Positions 15,171 through 24,267 are shown, counted from the first letter of the stretch. The stretch is 64,000 nucleotides of DNA from Streptomyces pilosus (GCF_014649835.1 NZ_BMTU01000006.1:186001-250000), one strand, 5' to 3'. The notes: generated by a model not told the origin, from the sequence alone. Numbers and translations are program-made.

Positions 15171-17606
15171 ATGGCACAGGGCACGGTCCAGGTGACGCAC
15201 ACCGGCACATCGAGGTGGCGGCGCCGCACGGGTGAGTACGCATCGCTCGCCGCCGCCCTGGAGGCCGCGGCCGAAGGCGACGTGCTCACCGTCGCCCCCG
15301 GCACCTACCGGGAGAACCTCGTCGTCCAGCGGGCGGTGACACTGCGCGGCCCGGAGGGCTCCCCCGGCTCGGTGCGCATCGCGCCCGCGGACGGTGTCCC
15401 GCTGACCGTGCGCGCCTCGGCGGTGGTGCGGGACCTGCACGTCGAGGGGCAGGACGCCACCGCTCCCGCCGTGCTCGTCGAGGAGGGCACACCGGAGCTG
15501 CGCGACGTGCGCGTGGTCTCCCGCTCCGCGGCCGGCATAGAGGTGCGCGGCGGCGCCCGGCCCACCGTGCGCCGCTGCACGGTCGACAACCCGGCGGGGA
15601 TCGGCATCGCCGTCCTGGACGGGGCGGGCGGGGTGTTCGAGGAGTGCGAGGTGGTGTCCGCGGGGCAGGCGGGGGTCGCCGTGCGCGGCGGCGCCCATCC
15701 GCGGCTGGAGCGCTGCCGGGTGCACCACGCCGCGGGCTCGGGCCTGACCGCGACCGGGGAGAACTCGGCGCTGGAGGCGGTGGGTTGCGAGGTGTACGAG
15801 GTGCGGGGCAGCGGCGTCCAGGTGACCGCCCGCGCCACCGCCCACCTCACCGACTGCGACGTGCACCGTACGACCGGGGACGGCATCACGCTCGACACGG
15901 ACGCGGTGCTGACCCTGGCCGACTGCCGGATCCACGAGATCCCGGAGAACGCGATCGACCTGCGGTCCCGCTCGGTGCTCACCCTCACCCGCACCACGGT
16001 GCGGCAGTTCGGCCGCAACGGCCTGTCGGTGTGGGACCCGGGCACGCGCGTGGACGCCAACCAGTGCGAGATCTTCGACAGCACGGGTGACTACCCGGCG
16101 GTGTGGGTGAGCGACGGCGCCACGGCCGTCCTGGAGTCCTGCCGGGTGCACGACGTGCCCGACGCGCTGTTCGTCCTCGACCGCGGCTCCCGCGCGGACG
16201 TCGTCGACAGCGACCTGTCGCAGGTGCGCAACACGGCCGTGTCGGTGAGCGACGGCGCGACCGCGCAGCTCGACGACTGCCGCATCCGGGAGGCGGCCAC
16301 CGGCGCGTGGTTCCGGGACCACGGCAGCGGCGGCGTCCTCAGCAACTGCACCGTGGACGGTACGCAGACGGGCGTGATCGTCACCAAGGGCGCCGACCCG
16401 ACCGTGGAGCGCTGCACGGTCGCCTCGCCGGCCGAGGCCGGCGTCTACGTCTCGGCCGGCGGCCGCGGCACCTTCGTGAACTGCCGGGTCACGGGCAGCG
16501 GCGGATACGGCTTCCATGTGATCGACGGCAGCCGCACGACGCTGCGCAAGTGCCGTACGGAGCGCTGCGCGCGCGGTGGTTACGAGTTCGCCGAGGGCGG
16601 GGACGCGGCGTCCGGCACGGGCGGTCCGGTCGTCGAGGACTGCACGAGCGACGAGAGCGGCAGCCTGCGGCCGCCCGCGCCGCCGGAGCCGGCCGTGCAG
16701 ACGACGGGCGGTTCCCCCGGTCTGCTGGGCACGGTCCCCGCCGCCCGGACGGGCGAGCCGGCCGCGCCGGTCCCGCCCGCCGCCGAGCCGCCGGCCCGCT
16801 CCCCGAAGGACGTGCTCGGCGAACTCGACGCGCTGGTCGGACTGGAGAGCGTCAAGCGCGAGGTGCGCGCCCTCACCGACATGATCGAGGTGGGCCGGCG
16901 CCGGCAGCGGGCCGGGCTGAAGGCGGCGTCGGTCAAGCGGCATCTGGTGTTCACCGGCTCCCCCGGCACCGGCAAGACCACCGTGGCCCGGCTGTACGGC
17001 GAGATCCTCGCCTCGCTCGGGGTGCTGGAGCAGGGGCACCTGGTGGAGGTGTCCCGGGTGGACCTGGTCGGCGAGCACATCGGTTCCACGGCGATCCGCA
17101 CCCAGGAGGCGTTCGAGCGGGCTCGCGGCGGTGTGCTCTTCATCGACGAGGCGTACGCCCTCTCCCCCGAGGACGCCGGGCGTGACTTCGGCAAGGAGGC
17201 CATCGACACGCTCGTGAAGCTGATGGAGGACCAGCGGGACGCGGTCGTGGTGATCGTCGCCGGCTACACGGCCGAGATGGAGCGGTTCCTGTCGGTCAAC
17301 CCGGGTGTGGCGTCGCGTTTCTCACGGACGATCACCTTCGGCGACTACGGCCCCGAGGAACTGCTGCGGATCGTGCGGCAGCAGGCGGAGGAGCACGAGT
17401 ACCGGCTGGCGCCGGGCGCCGCCGAGGCCCTGCTGGCGTACTTCACGCAGATGCCCAAGGGGCCCGCGTTCGGCAACGGGCGCACCGCGCGGCAGACCTT
17501 CGAGGCGATGGTCGAGCGGCACGCCGGCCGGGTCGCCCAGCTCGGCGAGCCGACCACGGACGACCTGACCCTGCTCTACGCCGAGGACCTGCCCCCCGCG
17601 CGCTGA
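15171..17606 (+). CDS. Right-handed beta-helix repeat protein fused to a CbbX/SpoVK-type AAA+ ATPase
   Basis: An 811-residue cytoplasmic fusion. Residues about 20-500 are a pectate-lyase-like right-handed beta-helix built of some 20 coils of about 23 residues, with recurrent C-x-V/I-H patterns (RDVRVVSRSAAGIEVRGGA, DCDVHRTTGDGITLD, DCRIREAATGAWFRDHG). A Pro-rich linker (about 505-550) precedes the AAA+ module. That module starts DVLGELDALVGLESVK, then Walker A GSPGTGKTT near 596-604, Walker B VLFIDEAY near 654-661 and sensor region VVVIVAGYTAEMERFL. The ATPase half resembles CbbX/SpoVK remodellers. There is no signal peptide. The substrate is unknown. It converges with the membrane hydrolase, stops 10 bases apart. 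Confidence 0.88.
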   Translation: MAQGTVQVTHTGTSRWRRRTGEYASLAAALEAAAEGDVLTVAPGTYRENLVVQRAVTLRGPEGSPGSVRIAPADGVPLTVRASAVVRDLHVEGQDATAPAVLVEEGTPELRDVRVVSRSAAGIEVRGGARPTVRRCTVDNPAGIGIAVLDGAGGVFEECEVVSAGQAGVAVRGGAHPRLERCRVHHAAGSGLTATGENSALEAVGCEVYEVRGSGVQVTARATAHLTDCDVHRTTGDGITLDTDAVLTLADCRIHEIPENAIDLRSRSVLTLTRTTVRQFGRNGLSVWDPGTRVDANQCEIFDSTGDYPAVWVSDGATAVLESCRVHDVPDALFVLDRGSRADVVDSDLSQVRNTAVSVSDGATAQLDDCRIREAATGAWFRDHGSGGVLSNCTVDGTQTGVIVTKGADPTVERCTVASPAEAGVYVSAGGRGTFVNCRVTGSGGYGFHVIDGSRTTLRKCRTERCARGGYEFAEGGDAASGTGGPVVEDCTSDESGSLRPPAPPEPAVQTTGGSPGLLGTVPAARTGEPAAPVPPAAEPPARSPKDVLGELDALVGLESVKREVRALTDMIEVGRRRQRAGLKAASVKRHLVFTGSPGTGKTTVARLYGEILASLGVLEQGHLVEVSRVDLVGEHIGSTAIRTQEAFERARGGVLFIDEAYALSPEDAGRDFGKEAIDTLVKLMEDQRDAVVVIVAGYTAEMERFLSVNPGVASRFSRTITFGDYGPEELLRIVRQQAEEHEYRLAPGAAEALLAYFTQMPKGPAFGNGRTARQTFEAMVERHAGRVAQLGEPTTDDLTLLYAEDLPPAR

Positions 17607-17616
17607 ACCGGCTCGC

Positions 17617-19968
17617 TCAGGCGGCGGGACCGCCGCCCGGCTCCTCCGTGTGCCGCGGGGCCGGCACCCCGGGCCGCAGCCGGGCCAGCAGGCGGCGGCG
17701 TTCCTCCGCGAAGGCCGGGTCGGCCTGGTAGTCGGAGTGGCCGAGGATCGGCGCGGGCAGCGGGTGGGCCTCGGTGCGGCCGTAGGCGAGGGGGTCCCTG
17801 AGCGCGGGGCGGTCCACGTCCGGGCCGCGGTCGCCGGGCAGCCGCACCGGGCCGCCGATCGGGTCGGTGCGCCGGTGGAGGTTGCGCCAGCAGTCGACCT
17901 CCCGGTGCAGGGCGCCGAGGGCGTCGGGGCCGAAGTGGGCGGGGAACCAGCGGCCGTAGAGCCGCTCCAGCGGGGAGCCGTAGGTGAGCAGGGCGACCCG
18001 CCTGCGGACGGACGGCGGGAGCTGCCAGGCCGCGGCGGCGGCCAGGACGCTGCCCTGGGAGTGGCCGGAGAGCACCAGCCGGCCGCCGGTGGACCGGGTC
18101 CAGGTGGCGATCCGCCAGGTCAGGTCGGGCACGGCCCGCTCCGCGTAGCAGGGCGGTGCGAAGGGGTGGGCGGCGCGCGGCCAGAAGGTGCCGACGTCCC
18201 ACAGGATGCCTATGGTGCGCCGCGCGGAGGCGTCCCTGTACGCCCGGCGGCCCCAGGTCACGAAGAGTATGAAGCCGAGTCCGATCAGCCAGGAGCCCAG
18301 CGCCTGCGCGGTCTCGGCGGCGCCGTGGACCACGGCGTAGGAGTCCCGTGTCGCCTCGCCGGGGGTCCGGTCGGTGGTGAGGGCGCCGACGAGGGCACCG
18401 GCGCCGAGCAGCAGGGTGGCGGCGGAGGTGACGGCGAGGATGCGGGGTCCGCGGTCGGTGAGGGCGGCCATGGCGCGGACCGAGGCGATGCGGCGGGTGC
18501 GGCCGGGGTCGCCCGTCTCACCCGCGTACTCGCGTTCCACCGCCGCGCGTTCCGCGCGGGCGATCCGCCAGGCGCGGCGGGCCAGCCAGCCGCACATCAC
18601 CAGCAGCACGACCAGCAGCGGGGGGATCACGGAGGCCTGCCAGGTGAGCAGCACCGGCGGCCCGGGCACGGACGTGCCGGTGCCGTCCAGCCAGTCGGCC
18701 ACGCGCTGGGAGACACCCCCGGACATCACGCCGCCCAGCGCGCAGGCCAGCATGGCGACGGCCGGTCCGGCCAGGCCCCGCATCGCGGAGCGCCGGTCGG
18801 GGTCGGTGCGGTGCAGGGCGTGGGCGACCCCGGCGAGGACGATCACGAGCAGGCCCTGCGCGAGGGCGAGGGCGCCGAAGGTGGCGTCGCCCGGCAGCCG
18901 GCCCGACGACTCCCATCCGGGGCGCTCCCAGCCCGCGTAGAGCACGCTGAGCGCGAGCAGGACGAGGGCGGCCAGGGGCAGGCCGCGCACCAGGTGCCGG
19001 TCGAGTGCGCCGTCCGCCCGGCGTTCGCTGCGGCCCCGGCGGCAGACCACCCACACCGCGGCGCCCGCCGCGGCGGCCAGGGCCGCCTCCAGGAGCGCGC
19101 CGAGGACGGCCAGGGCGGCCGGGCTGCCCGGTTCGCGGTCGTACCGGGCGGCGGCGGAGCCGACGGCGGCGGCGACCGTCAGCAGTCCGGCGGCGGTGTG
19201 CGCGGCGCGCAGCCGGGCGCCCAGGCGCCGGCCGTACCAGAAGCCGGGCCGGCTCAGTGCGGTGGGAGCGCCGACGTCCCCGGGCTCGGGGTCCTGGGTC
19301 ATCGGCTGCTGGGACTCGTACGCGCTCCAGGTGCGGCGGGACAGGAACCACAGCAGCGCGGTGAGGGCGGTGGGAATCAGGGCGGCGAGCGCCAGCCTGC
19401 GGCCCGGTGCGCTCCACCAGCCACCGTCGGAGATCCCGGGCGAGAGGAATCCCAGCCAGGAGTGCCGGTCGGCGCACGCGCGGGTCCCCGCGCACTGCCA
19501 CGCGGTCAGGTCCAGGGCGACCTCGCAGGCGGCCGCGACGAGCAGCACCGTCAGGCTCAGTCCGGTCAGCCGGACCAGCAGGCCGTACAGCCGGACCGGG
19601 CGGCGGCTGCCGCGGGCCGCGGGGCGCATCCAGTGGGCGAGGTTGACGACCATGAAGGGGAGCAGCAGCAGCCACAGGGCGCGGGAGCCGTTGCCGGAGG
19701 TGAGGTTGCACCAGACGTACGCCTCGGGCACGGGTCCCTCGCGGTCCCCGGCGGGCCTGCGTTCCGCGTCGGCGTCGTCGGCCCGGCGGAACACGGCGGC
19801 GACGTCGTCACCGGTGATCCGGACCGTGCGCGGATCACCGAGCATCTGCTCGGGGGTGGTGCCGCCCACCCCGTGGACCAGGAGCTCCAGGGCGGTCCCG
19901 GACTCCGCGGGCCGGGTGGCGGGACCGCCGTCCCCCTCGGCCGTTCCGTGCTGCTGCGCGCTTTCCAC
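17617..19968 (-). CDS. Large polytopic membrane protein with a C-terminal alpha/beta-hydrolase domain
   Basis: About 783 residues from GTG 19968, chosen for the GGGGGAAG ribosome site ahead of it; the frame is open further upstream. It opens with a hydrolase-like strand (ALELLVHGVGGTTPEQML), then about ten membrane helices between 100 and 570. The C-terminal soluble domain contains VLSGHSQGSVLAAAAAW, a nucleophile elbow with Ser near residue 637, and later a Asp/His-rich tail (ILGHSDYQADP). The arrangement suggests a membrane lipase or esterase with the hydrolase fold split around the membrane region. Families of this type in streptomycetes are uncharacterised. It is convergent with the beta-helix/AAA+ gene. 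Confidence 0.75.
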   Translation of the reverse strand: MESAQQHGTAEGDGGPATRPAESGTALELLVHGVGGTTPEQMLGDPRTVRITGDDVAAVFRRADDADAERRPAGDREGPVPEAYVWCNLTSGNGSRALWLLLLPFMVVNLAHWMRPAARGSRRPVRLYGLLVRLTGLSLTVLLVAAACEVALDLTAWQCAGTRACADRHSWLGFLSPGISDGGWWSAPGRRLALAALIPTALTALLWFLSRRTWSAYESQQPMTQDPEPGDVGAPTALSRPGFWYGRRLGARLRAAHTAAGLLTVAAAVGSAAARYDREPGSPAALAVLGALLEAALAAAAGAAVWVVCRRGRSERRADGALDRHLVRGLPLAALVLLALSVLYAGWERPGWESSGRLPGDATFGALALAQGLLVIVLAGVAHALHRTDPDRRSAMRGLAGPAVAMLACALGGVMSGGVSQRVADWLDGTGTSVPGPPVLLTWQASVIPPLLVVLLVMCGWLARRAWRIARAERAAVEREYAGETGDPGRTRRIASVRAMAALTDRGPRILAVTSAATLLLGAGALVGALTTDRTPGEATRDSYAVVHGAAETAQALGSWLIGLGFILFVTWGRRAYRDASARRTIGILWDVGTFWPRAAHPFAPPCYAERAVPDLTWRIATWTRSTGGRLVLSGHSQGSVLAAAAAWQLPPSVRRRVALLTYGSPLERLYGRWFPAHFGPDALGALHREVDCWRNLHRRTDPIGGPVRLPGDRGPDVDRPALRDPLAYGRTEAHPLPAPILGHSDYQADPAFAEERRRLLARLRPGVPAPRHTEEPGGGPAA

Positions 19969-20259
19969 TGATTCGCACTTCCCCCGTGACGCCCCGTCGG
20001 ACCCGTCCGTGCGGCCACAGGATCTCGTGTGACGGGACGGTGCACACCCCTCGTCACCCGATCTCCCCGATTCGTGTCGCGGACATGCGCCCGGCACGGC
20101 ACCACAATGGCATGCTCACGACGCGTACCGGTGGCGCCGCCCGGGGCCCGTCGTGCGAGGATGGGACGTCCGCGCACCGGTGCCGGGAGGTGACCCGCTC
20201 GTCGCAGGGGGTGCGTGAGACGTGTCGGAGGGCTGGGCGGCGAAAGGACCGGAGCGTAC

Positions 20260-21099
20260 GTGAGCGAGAATCAGAACCTGCTCGCGGAGCAGCGGCGCAC
20301 CCTGATCCTCGACGAGGTCCGGCGCCGCGGCGGCGTCCGGGTCAACGAGCTGACCCGGAAGCTCGGCGTGTCGGACATGACGGTACGGCGCGACCTGGAC
20401 GCGCTGGCGCGGCAGGGCGTCCTGGAGAAGGTGCACGGCGGCGCGGTCCCGGTGGTGGAGGCGAGCACGCACGAACCGGGGTTCGAAGCCAAGTCCGGCC
20501 TGGAGCTGACCGCCAAGGAGGACATCGCGCGGGCGGCGGCCGAACTGGTCTCGCCCGGTGCCGCGATCGCGCTCTCGGGCGGCACGACGACGTTCGCGCT
20601 GGCGCACCGGCTGGTCGACGTCCCCGATCTCACGGTGGTCACCAACTCGGTACGGGTGGCCGACGTCTTCCACGCGGCACAGCGCACCTCGGGACCCCGG
20701 CAGGGGGCCGCCACGGTCGTCCTGACGGGCGGGGTGCGCACGCCGTCCGACTCGCTGGTGGGCCCGGTGGCCGACCAGGCGATCGCGGCGCTCCACTTCG
20801 ACCTGCTGTTCCTCGGCGTGCACGGGATATCGGCCGAGGCGGGACTGTCGACGCCGAACCTCGCCGAGGCCGAGACCAACCGGCGTCTCGTGCAGTCGGC
20901 CCGGCGGGTGGTGGTGATCGCCGACCACACGAAGTGGGGGACGGTGGGGCTGAGTTCCTTCGCCTCCCTGGACCAGGTGGACACCCTCGTCACCGACTCG
21001 GGGCTGCCCGGGGAGGTGCGCGTGGAGGTGTCCGAGCATCTGCGGCACCTGGTGGTGGCGGGCGAGCCGGAGAACACGGCGGAGAGCGCCGAGATGTGA
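20260..21099 (+). CDS. DeoR/GlpR-family transcriptional regulator
   Basis: A 279-residue regulator. The DeoR winged helix covers about 10-65 (ILDEVRRRGGVRVNELTRK, VSDMTVRRDLDALARQG, VHGGA). The sugar-phosphate-binding DeoR-C domain follows (ALSGGTTTFALAHRL, VVTNSVRVADVF, FLGVHGISAEAGL, VVVIADHTKWG). Such proteins repress sugar catabolic genes and respond to phosphorylated sugars. The GTG start at 20260 gives the usual SENQNLLAEQRR leader and has AAAGGA upstream. No catabolic gene adjoins. The SIS plus ketose-bisphosphate aldolase pair 9 kb away is of the type such regulators control, and a link is a guess. Confidence 0.92.
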   Translation: MSENQNLLAEQRRTLILDEVRRRGGVRVNELTRKLGVSDMTVRRDLDALARQGVLEKVHGGAVPVVEASTHEPGFEAKSGLELTAKEDIARAAAELVSPGAAIALSGGTTTFALAHRLVDVPDLTVVTNSVRVADVFHAAQRTSGPRQGAATVVLTGGVRTPSDSLVGPVADQAIAALHFDLLFLGVHGISAEAGLSTPNLAEAETNRRLVQSARRVVVIADHTKWGTVGLSSFASLDQVDTLVTDSGLPGEVRVEVSEHLRHLVVAGEPENTAESAEM

Positions 21100-21179
21100 C
21101 GGGGCGCCGGAGGCAGCCGGCTGTCACCGCGCCCTCCCGCCGCCCGTGAGAACCGGCATTCGTCGAGGGGAGTTCGTCC

Positions 21180-21650
21180 ATGGCCCACCGTCTGCGATCC
21201 GTGGGACCGGAGTTCGCCGCGGGCGCGCCGGTCCGTCTGGTCTTCGCCCGGGAGATCTCCGCACCGCCGGAGCGTGTGTTCCACGCGCTGGCCGAGGACG
21301 TGACCGGCTGGGCCGGGTGGTTCGGGCCCGTCACGCTGGCCCGTCCCCTGGACGGGGGCGCGGGGCGGGAGATCCGCCTGCGCGGTGGGGCCCGGTTCCG
21401 CGAGACCGTCCTGCTGGCGGAGGCGCCCGAGGTGTACGCCTACCGCGTCGACGTGACCAACGCGCCGGGCGCCCGGGCACTGGCCGAGGAATGGCGGCTC
21501 GCCCCGGCCGGGGCGGGTACGCGGATCCGCTGGACGATGGCGGCCGACGGCACGGCGCCCTTCCGGCTCGCGCTGCGGGCCGCGCGGCCGGGGCTGGCGC
21601 TGACGTTCCGCTCCGCGGTGACCTCGCTGGACCGGCGCCTCACCCGGTAG
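21180..21650 (+). CDS. SRPBCC (START-like) domain protein
   Basis: A 156-residue protein with the helix-grip pattern: VRLVFAREISAPPERVFHALAEDVTGWAGWF at the start, RFRETVLLAEAPEVYAYRV in the middle, EEWRLAPAGAGTRIRWTM and a long C-terminal helix. SRPBCC proteins bind hydrophobic ligands or act as polyketide cyclases; most single-domain copies in actinobacteria have no known role. It begins 80 bases after the DeoR gene on the same strand. GAGGGGAGTTCG before the ATG is a good ribosome site. No cofactor motif is visible. Confidence 0.85.
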   Translation: MAHRLRSVGPEFAAGAPVRLVFAREISAPPERVFHALAEDVTGWAGWFGPVTLARPLDGGAGREIRLRGGARFRETVLLAEAPEVYAYRVDVTNAPGARALAEEWRLAPAGAGTRIRWTMAADGTAPFRLALRAARPGLALTFRSAVTSLDRRLTR

Positions 21651-21673
21651 CCGCCCTCCCGCCCCTCCACGGG

Positions 21674-21727
21674 TCCGGCCGGGACGGAGGGTTCCGGCCG
21701 GGACAGGGAGTTTCCGGCCACGGGAGG
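21674..21727. repeat. Short GC-rich tandem repeat between convergent genes
   Basis: TCCGGCCGGGACGGAGGGT (21674-21692) is followed by TCCGGCCGGGACAGGGAGTT (21693-21712) and a third, degraded copy beginning TCCGGCC at 21713. The unit is 19-20 bp. It occupies the spacer between the SRPBCC stop and the stop of the PLP enzyme. TCCGGCCGGGA is itself self-complementary at its core, so it may act as a bidirectional terminator. Confidence 0.6.
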
Positions 21728-21763
21728 TCCCGCGCCGCCGGGTCGGCGGTGGGGCGCCGCCCG

Positions 21764-22888
21764 TCAGCCGGGCCAGACGCCGGTCCGCAGCAGGGACTCG
21801 ACCGCCGCCGAGTACGGCGCGATGTCCAGTCCCTGCTCGGCCAGCCAGGCGTCCGAGTAGTACTTGTCCAGGTACCGGTCCCCCGGGTCGCACAGCAGCG
21901 TCACCACGCTCCCCCGCCGGCCCTCCGCGACCATCTCCGCGACGAGCTTCAGCGCGCTCCACAGACCGGTGCCGGTGGAGCCGCCCGCCTTGCGGCCGAT
22001 GACCCCCTCCAGGGCCCGCACGGCGGCCACACTGGCCGCGTCCGGCACCTTCATCATCCGGTCGACCGCGCCGGGCACGAAGCTCGGCTCCATGCGCGGC
22101 CGCCCGACGCCCTCGATCCGGGAACCCCGCTCACAGACGACGTCCGGGTCACCGGTCGTCCAGCCCTCGAAGAAGCACGAGTTCTCCGGGTCGGCGACGC
22201 AGATGCGGGTGTCGTACTGCATGTAGTGGACGTAGCGCGCCAGGGTCGCCGACGTGCCGCCGGTGCCGGCCGTGGCGACGATCCAGGCCGGCTCGGGGAA
22301 CCGCTCCAGCTCCAGCTGGCGGAAGATCGATTCGGCGATGTTGTTGTTGCCCCGCCAGTCCGTGGCCCGCTCGGCGTAGGTGAACTGGTCCATGTAGTGG
22401 CCGCCGGTGTCCGCCGCCAGGGCGGCGGATGCCTCGTACATCGTGCGGGGGTCGTCCACGAAGTGGCACCGCCCGCCGTGGAACTCGATCAGACGGCACT
22501 TCTCGGCGCTCGTCGTGCGCGGCATGACCGCGATGAAGGGCACCCCGATCAGCTTCGCGAAGTACGCCTCCGACACGGCCGTGGAACCGCTGGACGCCTC
22601 GATCACCGGACGGCCCGGACGGATCCATCCGTTGCACAGCGCGTACAGGAAGAGGGAGCGGGCCAGCCGGTGCTTGAGGCTGCCGGTCGGATGGGTCGAC
22701 TCGTCCTTCAGATAGAGGTCGACGCCCCACGGCTCGGGCAGCGGAAAACGCAGCAGGTGGGTGTCGGCCGAGCGGTTCGCGTCGGCCTGCACCCTGCGCA
22801 CGGCCTCTTTCAGCCAGGCCCGGTAGGCGGCGTCGCTGTGGTCGACGTCCAGGGTGGCGCCGGTCAGGGTCTGCTGGGGAGTGCTCAC
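21764..22888 (-). CDS. PLP-dependent cysteine-synthase-family enzyme
   Basis: A 374-residue fold-type II PLP enzyme. K72 in PTGSLKHRLA is the internal aldimine lysine, E97-A-S-S-G-S-T at 97-103 binds the substrate carboxylate and phosphate, and IVATAGTGGTSATLARY is the glycine-rich phosphate loop. It differs from CysK/CysM in the DESTHPTGSLKHR active-site segment. That is the pattern of the actinobacterial subgroup that includes mycobacterial Cds1, an L-cysteine desulfhydrase making hydrogen sulfide. The reaction here (synthesis or desulfhydration) is therefore uncertain. The start is GTG. It is monocistronic, with the upstream 320 bp free of genes. Confidence 0.85.
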   Translation of the reverse strand: MSTPQQTLTGATLDVDHSDAAYRAWLKEAVRRVQADANRSADTHLLRFPLPEPWGVDLYLKDESTHPTGSLKHRLARSLFLYALCNGWIRPGRPVIEASSGSTAVSEAYFAKLIGVPFIAVMPRTTSAEKCRLIEFHGGRCHFVDDPRTMYEASAALAADTGGHYMDQFTYAERATDWRGNNNIAESIFRQLELERFPEPAWIVATAGTGGTSATLARYVHYMQYDTRICVADPENSCFFEGWTTGDPDVVCERGSRIEGVGRPRMEPSFVPGAVDRMMKVPDAASVAAVRALEGVIGRKAGGSTGTGLWSALKLVAEMVAEGRRGSVVTLLCDPGDRYLDKYYSDAWLAEQGLDIAPYSAAVESLLRTGVWPG

Positions 22889-23208
22889 GACAGGGCTCCT
22901 TACGCTGAGCGCCGACCGCGTCCCGCGCTGCCGGTACCCCGATCATATGCACCCCGCGCACCACGCCCCACCTGCATAAACACCGCTTTGGGCGTCTCAA
23001 AGGGCCCCCTGGGGGCGCAGCGGGCGGCGCCCGGGGGCGCATTGGCGCGAGTGCTCCCCACGTGCCGGGAAGGCGGGCCCGCGCACTGGTGCTCGGCGGC
23101 GGGTGGGGGCAGACTGCACCGGCGGGAGCAAGGGCACACTGAATCCGGGCAGGAGCCGGCCCGCGCGAGCACGGTCCGGCACACCGACGCGCAGAGGGGG
23201 CGGGTGGC
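22889..23208. other. Intergenic region between the PLP enzyme and a small conserved protein
   Basis: 320 bases separating divergent genes. It contains a relatively A/T-rich segment (ACCTGCATAAACACCGCTTT, near 22968-22988) likely to hold promoter elements. A compact GC palindrome follows: GGCCCCC-T-GGGGGC near 23004-23018. No coding sequence is supported. Confidence 0.5.
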
Positions 23209-23532
23209 ATGGCGGAGCCGGAGTTCACGGCCACGGGCGTGCGGATCGGCAAACGGCTGCGTTCGCTCACCCGGGCCGGCCAGGTCCGGATCAGGGGCGG
23301 CCGGCTGGAGCTGCTCACCAGCTACGGCAGCGAGATCGACAGCGCCCCGGTACAGGCGGTGCGCGCGGCCAAGCCCTGGTTCGCGTCCGGGGACCGGGCG
23401 CTGGCGGACCTCAACGGCAACCGGTACCTGCTCACGCTCGGCGACCACGATCCCGCGCCGGGCGAGCCCGGGCCGCCGGCGGCACGCCGTTTCATCGAGG
23501 CCGTCCGCCGGGCGTCGGGGCGCGGCGCCTGA
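23209..23532 (+). CDS. Small conserved streptomycete protein of unknown function
   Basis: A 107-residue soluble protein. Its middle reads as a small beta-sheet (GQVRIRGGRLELLTSYGSEI, DSAPVQAVRAAKPWFASGD, RALADLNGNRYLLTLGDHD), ending in a short helix (AARRFIEAVRRASG). The strand pattern recalls PH-like or SH3-like folds, but I cannot name a family. GAGGGGGCGGGTGGC precedes the ATG, a strong ribosome site, and codon bias is typical, so it is a real gene. It ends 183 bases before the RsbW-like ATPase on the same strand. Confidence 0.75.
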   Translation: MAEPEFTATGVRIGKRLRSLTRAGQVRIRGGRLELLTSYGSEIDSAPVQAVRAAKPWFASGDRALADLNGNRYLLTLGDHDPAPGEPGPPAARRFIEAVRRASGRGA

Positions 23533-23715
23533 GATGTCCGTGAGTTGCGCCACCCCATCCGCTGGGTCACGCTGTCCTTACGTCACTCTGGGTTTACCGG
23601 CGATAACGCTGCGAACCAGCCCGCCGGCCACGACAGCAGGCGGCAGCGTCACGCGGACGCCCTGCTGGATCCGTACTCCGTGTTCTTCCGGACCTCACGT
23701 CGGGGAGTCGCAGCC

Positions 23716-24264
23716 GTGATCAGTCACCCAAGCAGGCACTGCACGGTGGAGCTCCAAGCCCTGCCGTCGCGGATCGGCCAGGTCCGCAGAATCGTATCTG
23801 CGCAGTTGCGCTACTGGCATATGGATTCACTGATAGACCGGGCCTCGCTCGGTGTGACAGAGCTGTTGTCCAACGTCCACCGGCATGCCCAGCCCGACAA
23901 GACGTGCACCGTCGAGATGGAGCTGCTGCTCGACCGGCTCAAGGTCTCGGTGTCCGACCACGATCCGCGCCTTCCCGTCCTGGAGGACGCCGGACCGCTC
24001 GCCACCTGCGGACGCGGCCTGGCGATGGTGGCCGCGATGAGCGAGAGCTGGGGCGCGGTGCCGGTCGGCGAGTCCGGCAAGGTCGTGTGGTTCATGCTGC
24101 CGGCACCGACCGCGGACGCCCCGGCGGCCTGGGACCGGTGTCCGCGGCTCACGGCCGCCGAGCCCGCGGACCGCCGCTTCGCGGAGGTCGCCTTCGCCGA
24201 GCCCACCACCTCCGGGACCCACCGTCCCGAACGGACGCCGGTGCGCTCGGCCGTTCCGGGCTGA
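23716..24264 (+). CDS. RsbW-like ATP-binding (GHKL) regulatory protein
   Basis: A 182-residue HATPase_c protein. The N box is GVTELLSNVHRHAQP (E49, N53, H57), the G1 box is VSDHDPRLP and the G2 box is GRGLAMVAAM, all near the expected spacing. It lacks a receiver or histidine phospho-acceptor. This makes it one of the stand-alone anti-sigma-factor-type kinases that are very numerous in streptomycetes, which phosphorylate or sequester anti-sigma-antagonists and sigma factors. The GTG start at 23716 follows GGGGAG by eight bases. The upstream in-frame extension lacks codon bias. No sigma factor or antagonist gene is adjacent, so its partner is unknown. Confidence 0.88.
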   Translation: MISHPSRHCTVELQALPSRIGQVRRIVSAQLRYWHMDSLIDRASLGVTELLSNVHRHAQPDKTCTVEMELLLDRLKVSVSDHDPRLPVLEDAGPLATCGRGLAMVAAMSESWGAVPVGESGKVVWFMLPAPTADAPAAWDRCPRLTAAEPADRRFAEVAFAEPTTSGTHRPERTPVRSAVPG

Positions 24265-24267
24265 AGC

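Noticed and set aside
15165..17078. 637-residue minus-strand open frame opposite the beta-helix/AAA+ gene
   Set aside because: Mirror of the beta-helix repeats in high-GC DNA; no codon bias or motifs.
23004..23018. Terminator between the PLP enzyme and the small conserved gene
   Set aside because: The palindrome GGCCCCC-T-GGGGGC has a one-base loop and lies between divergent starts, where no transcript should end.
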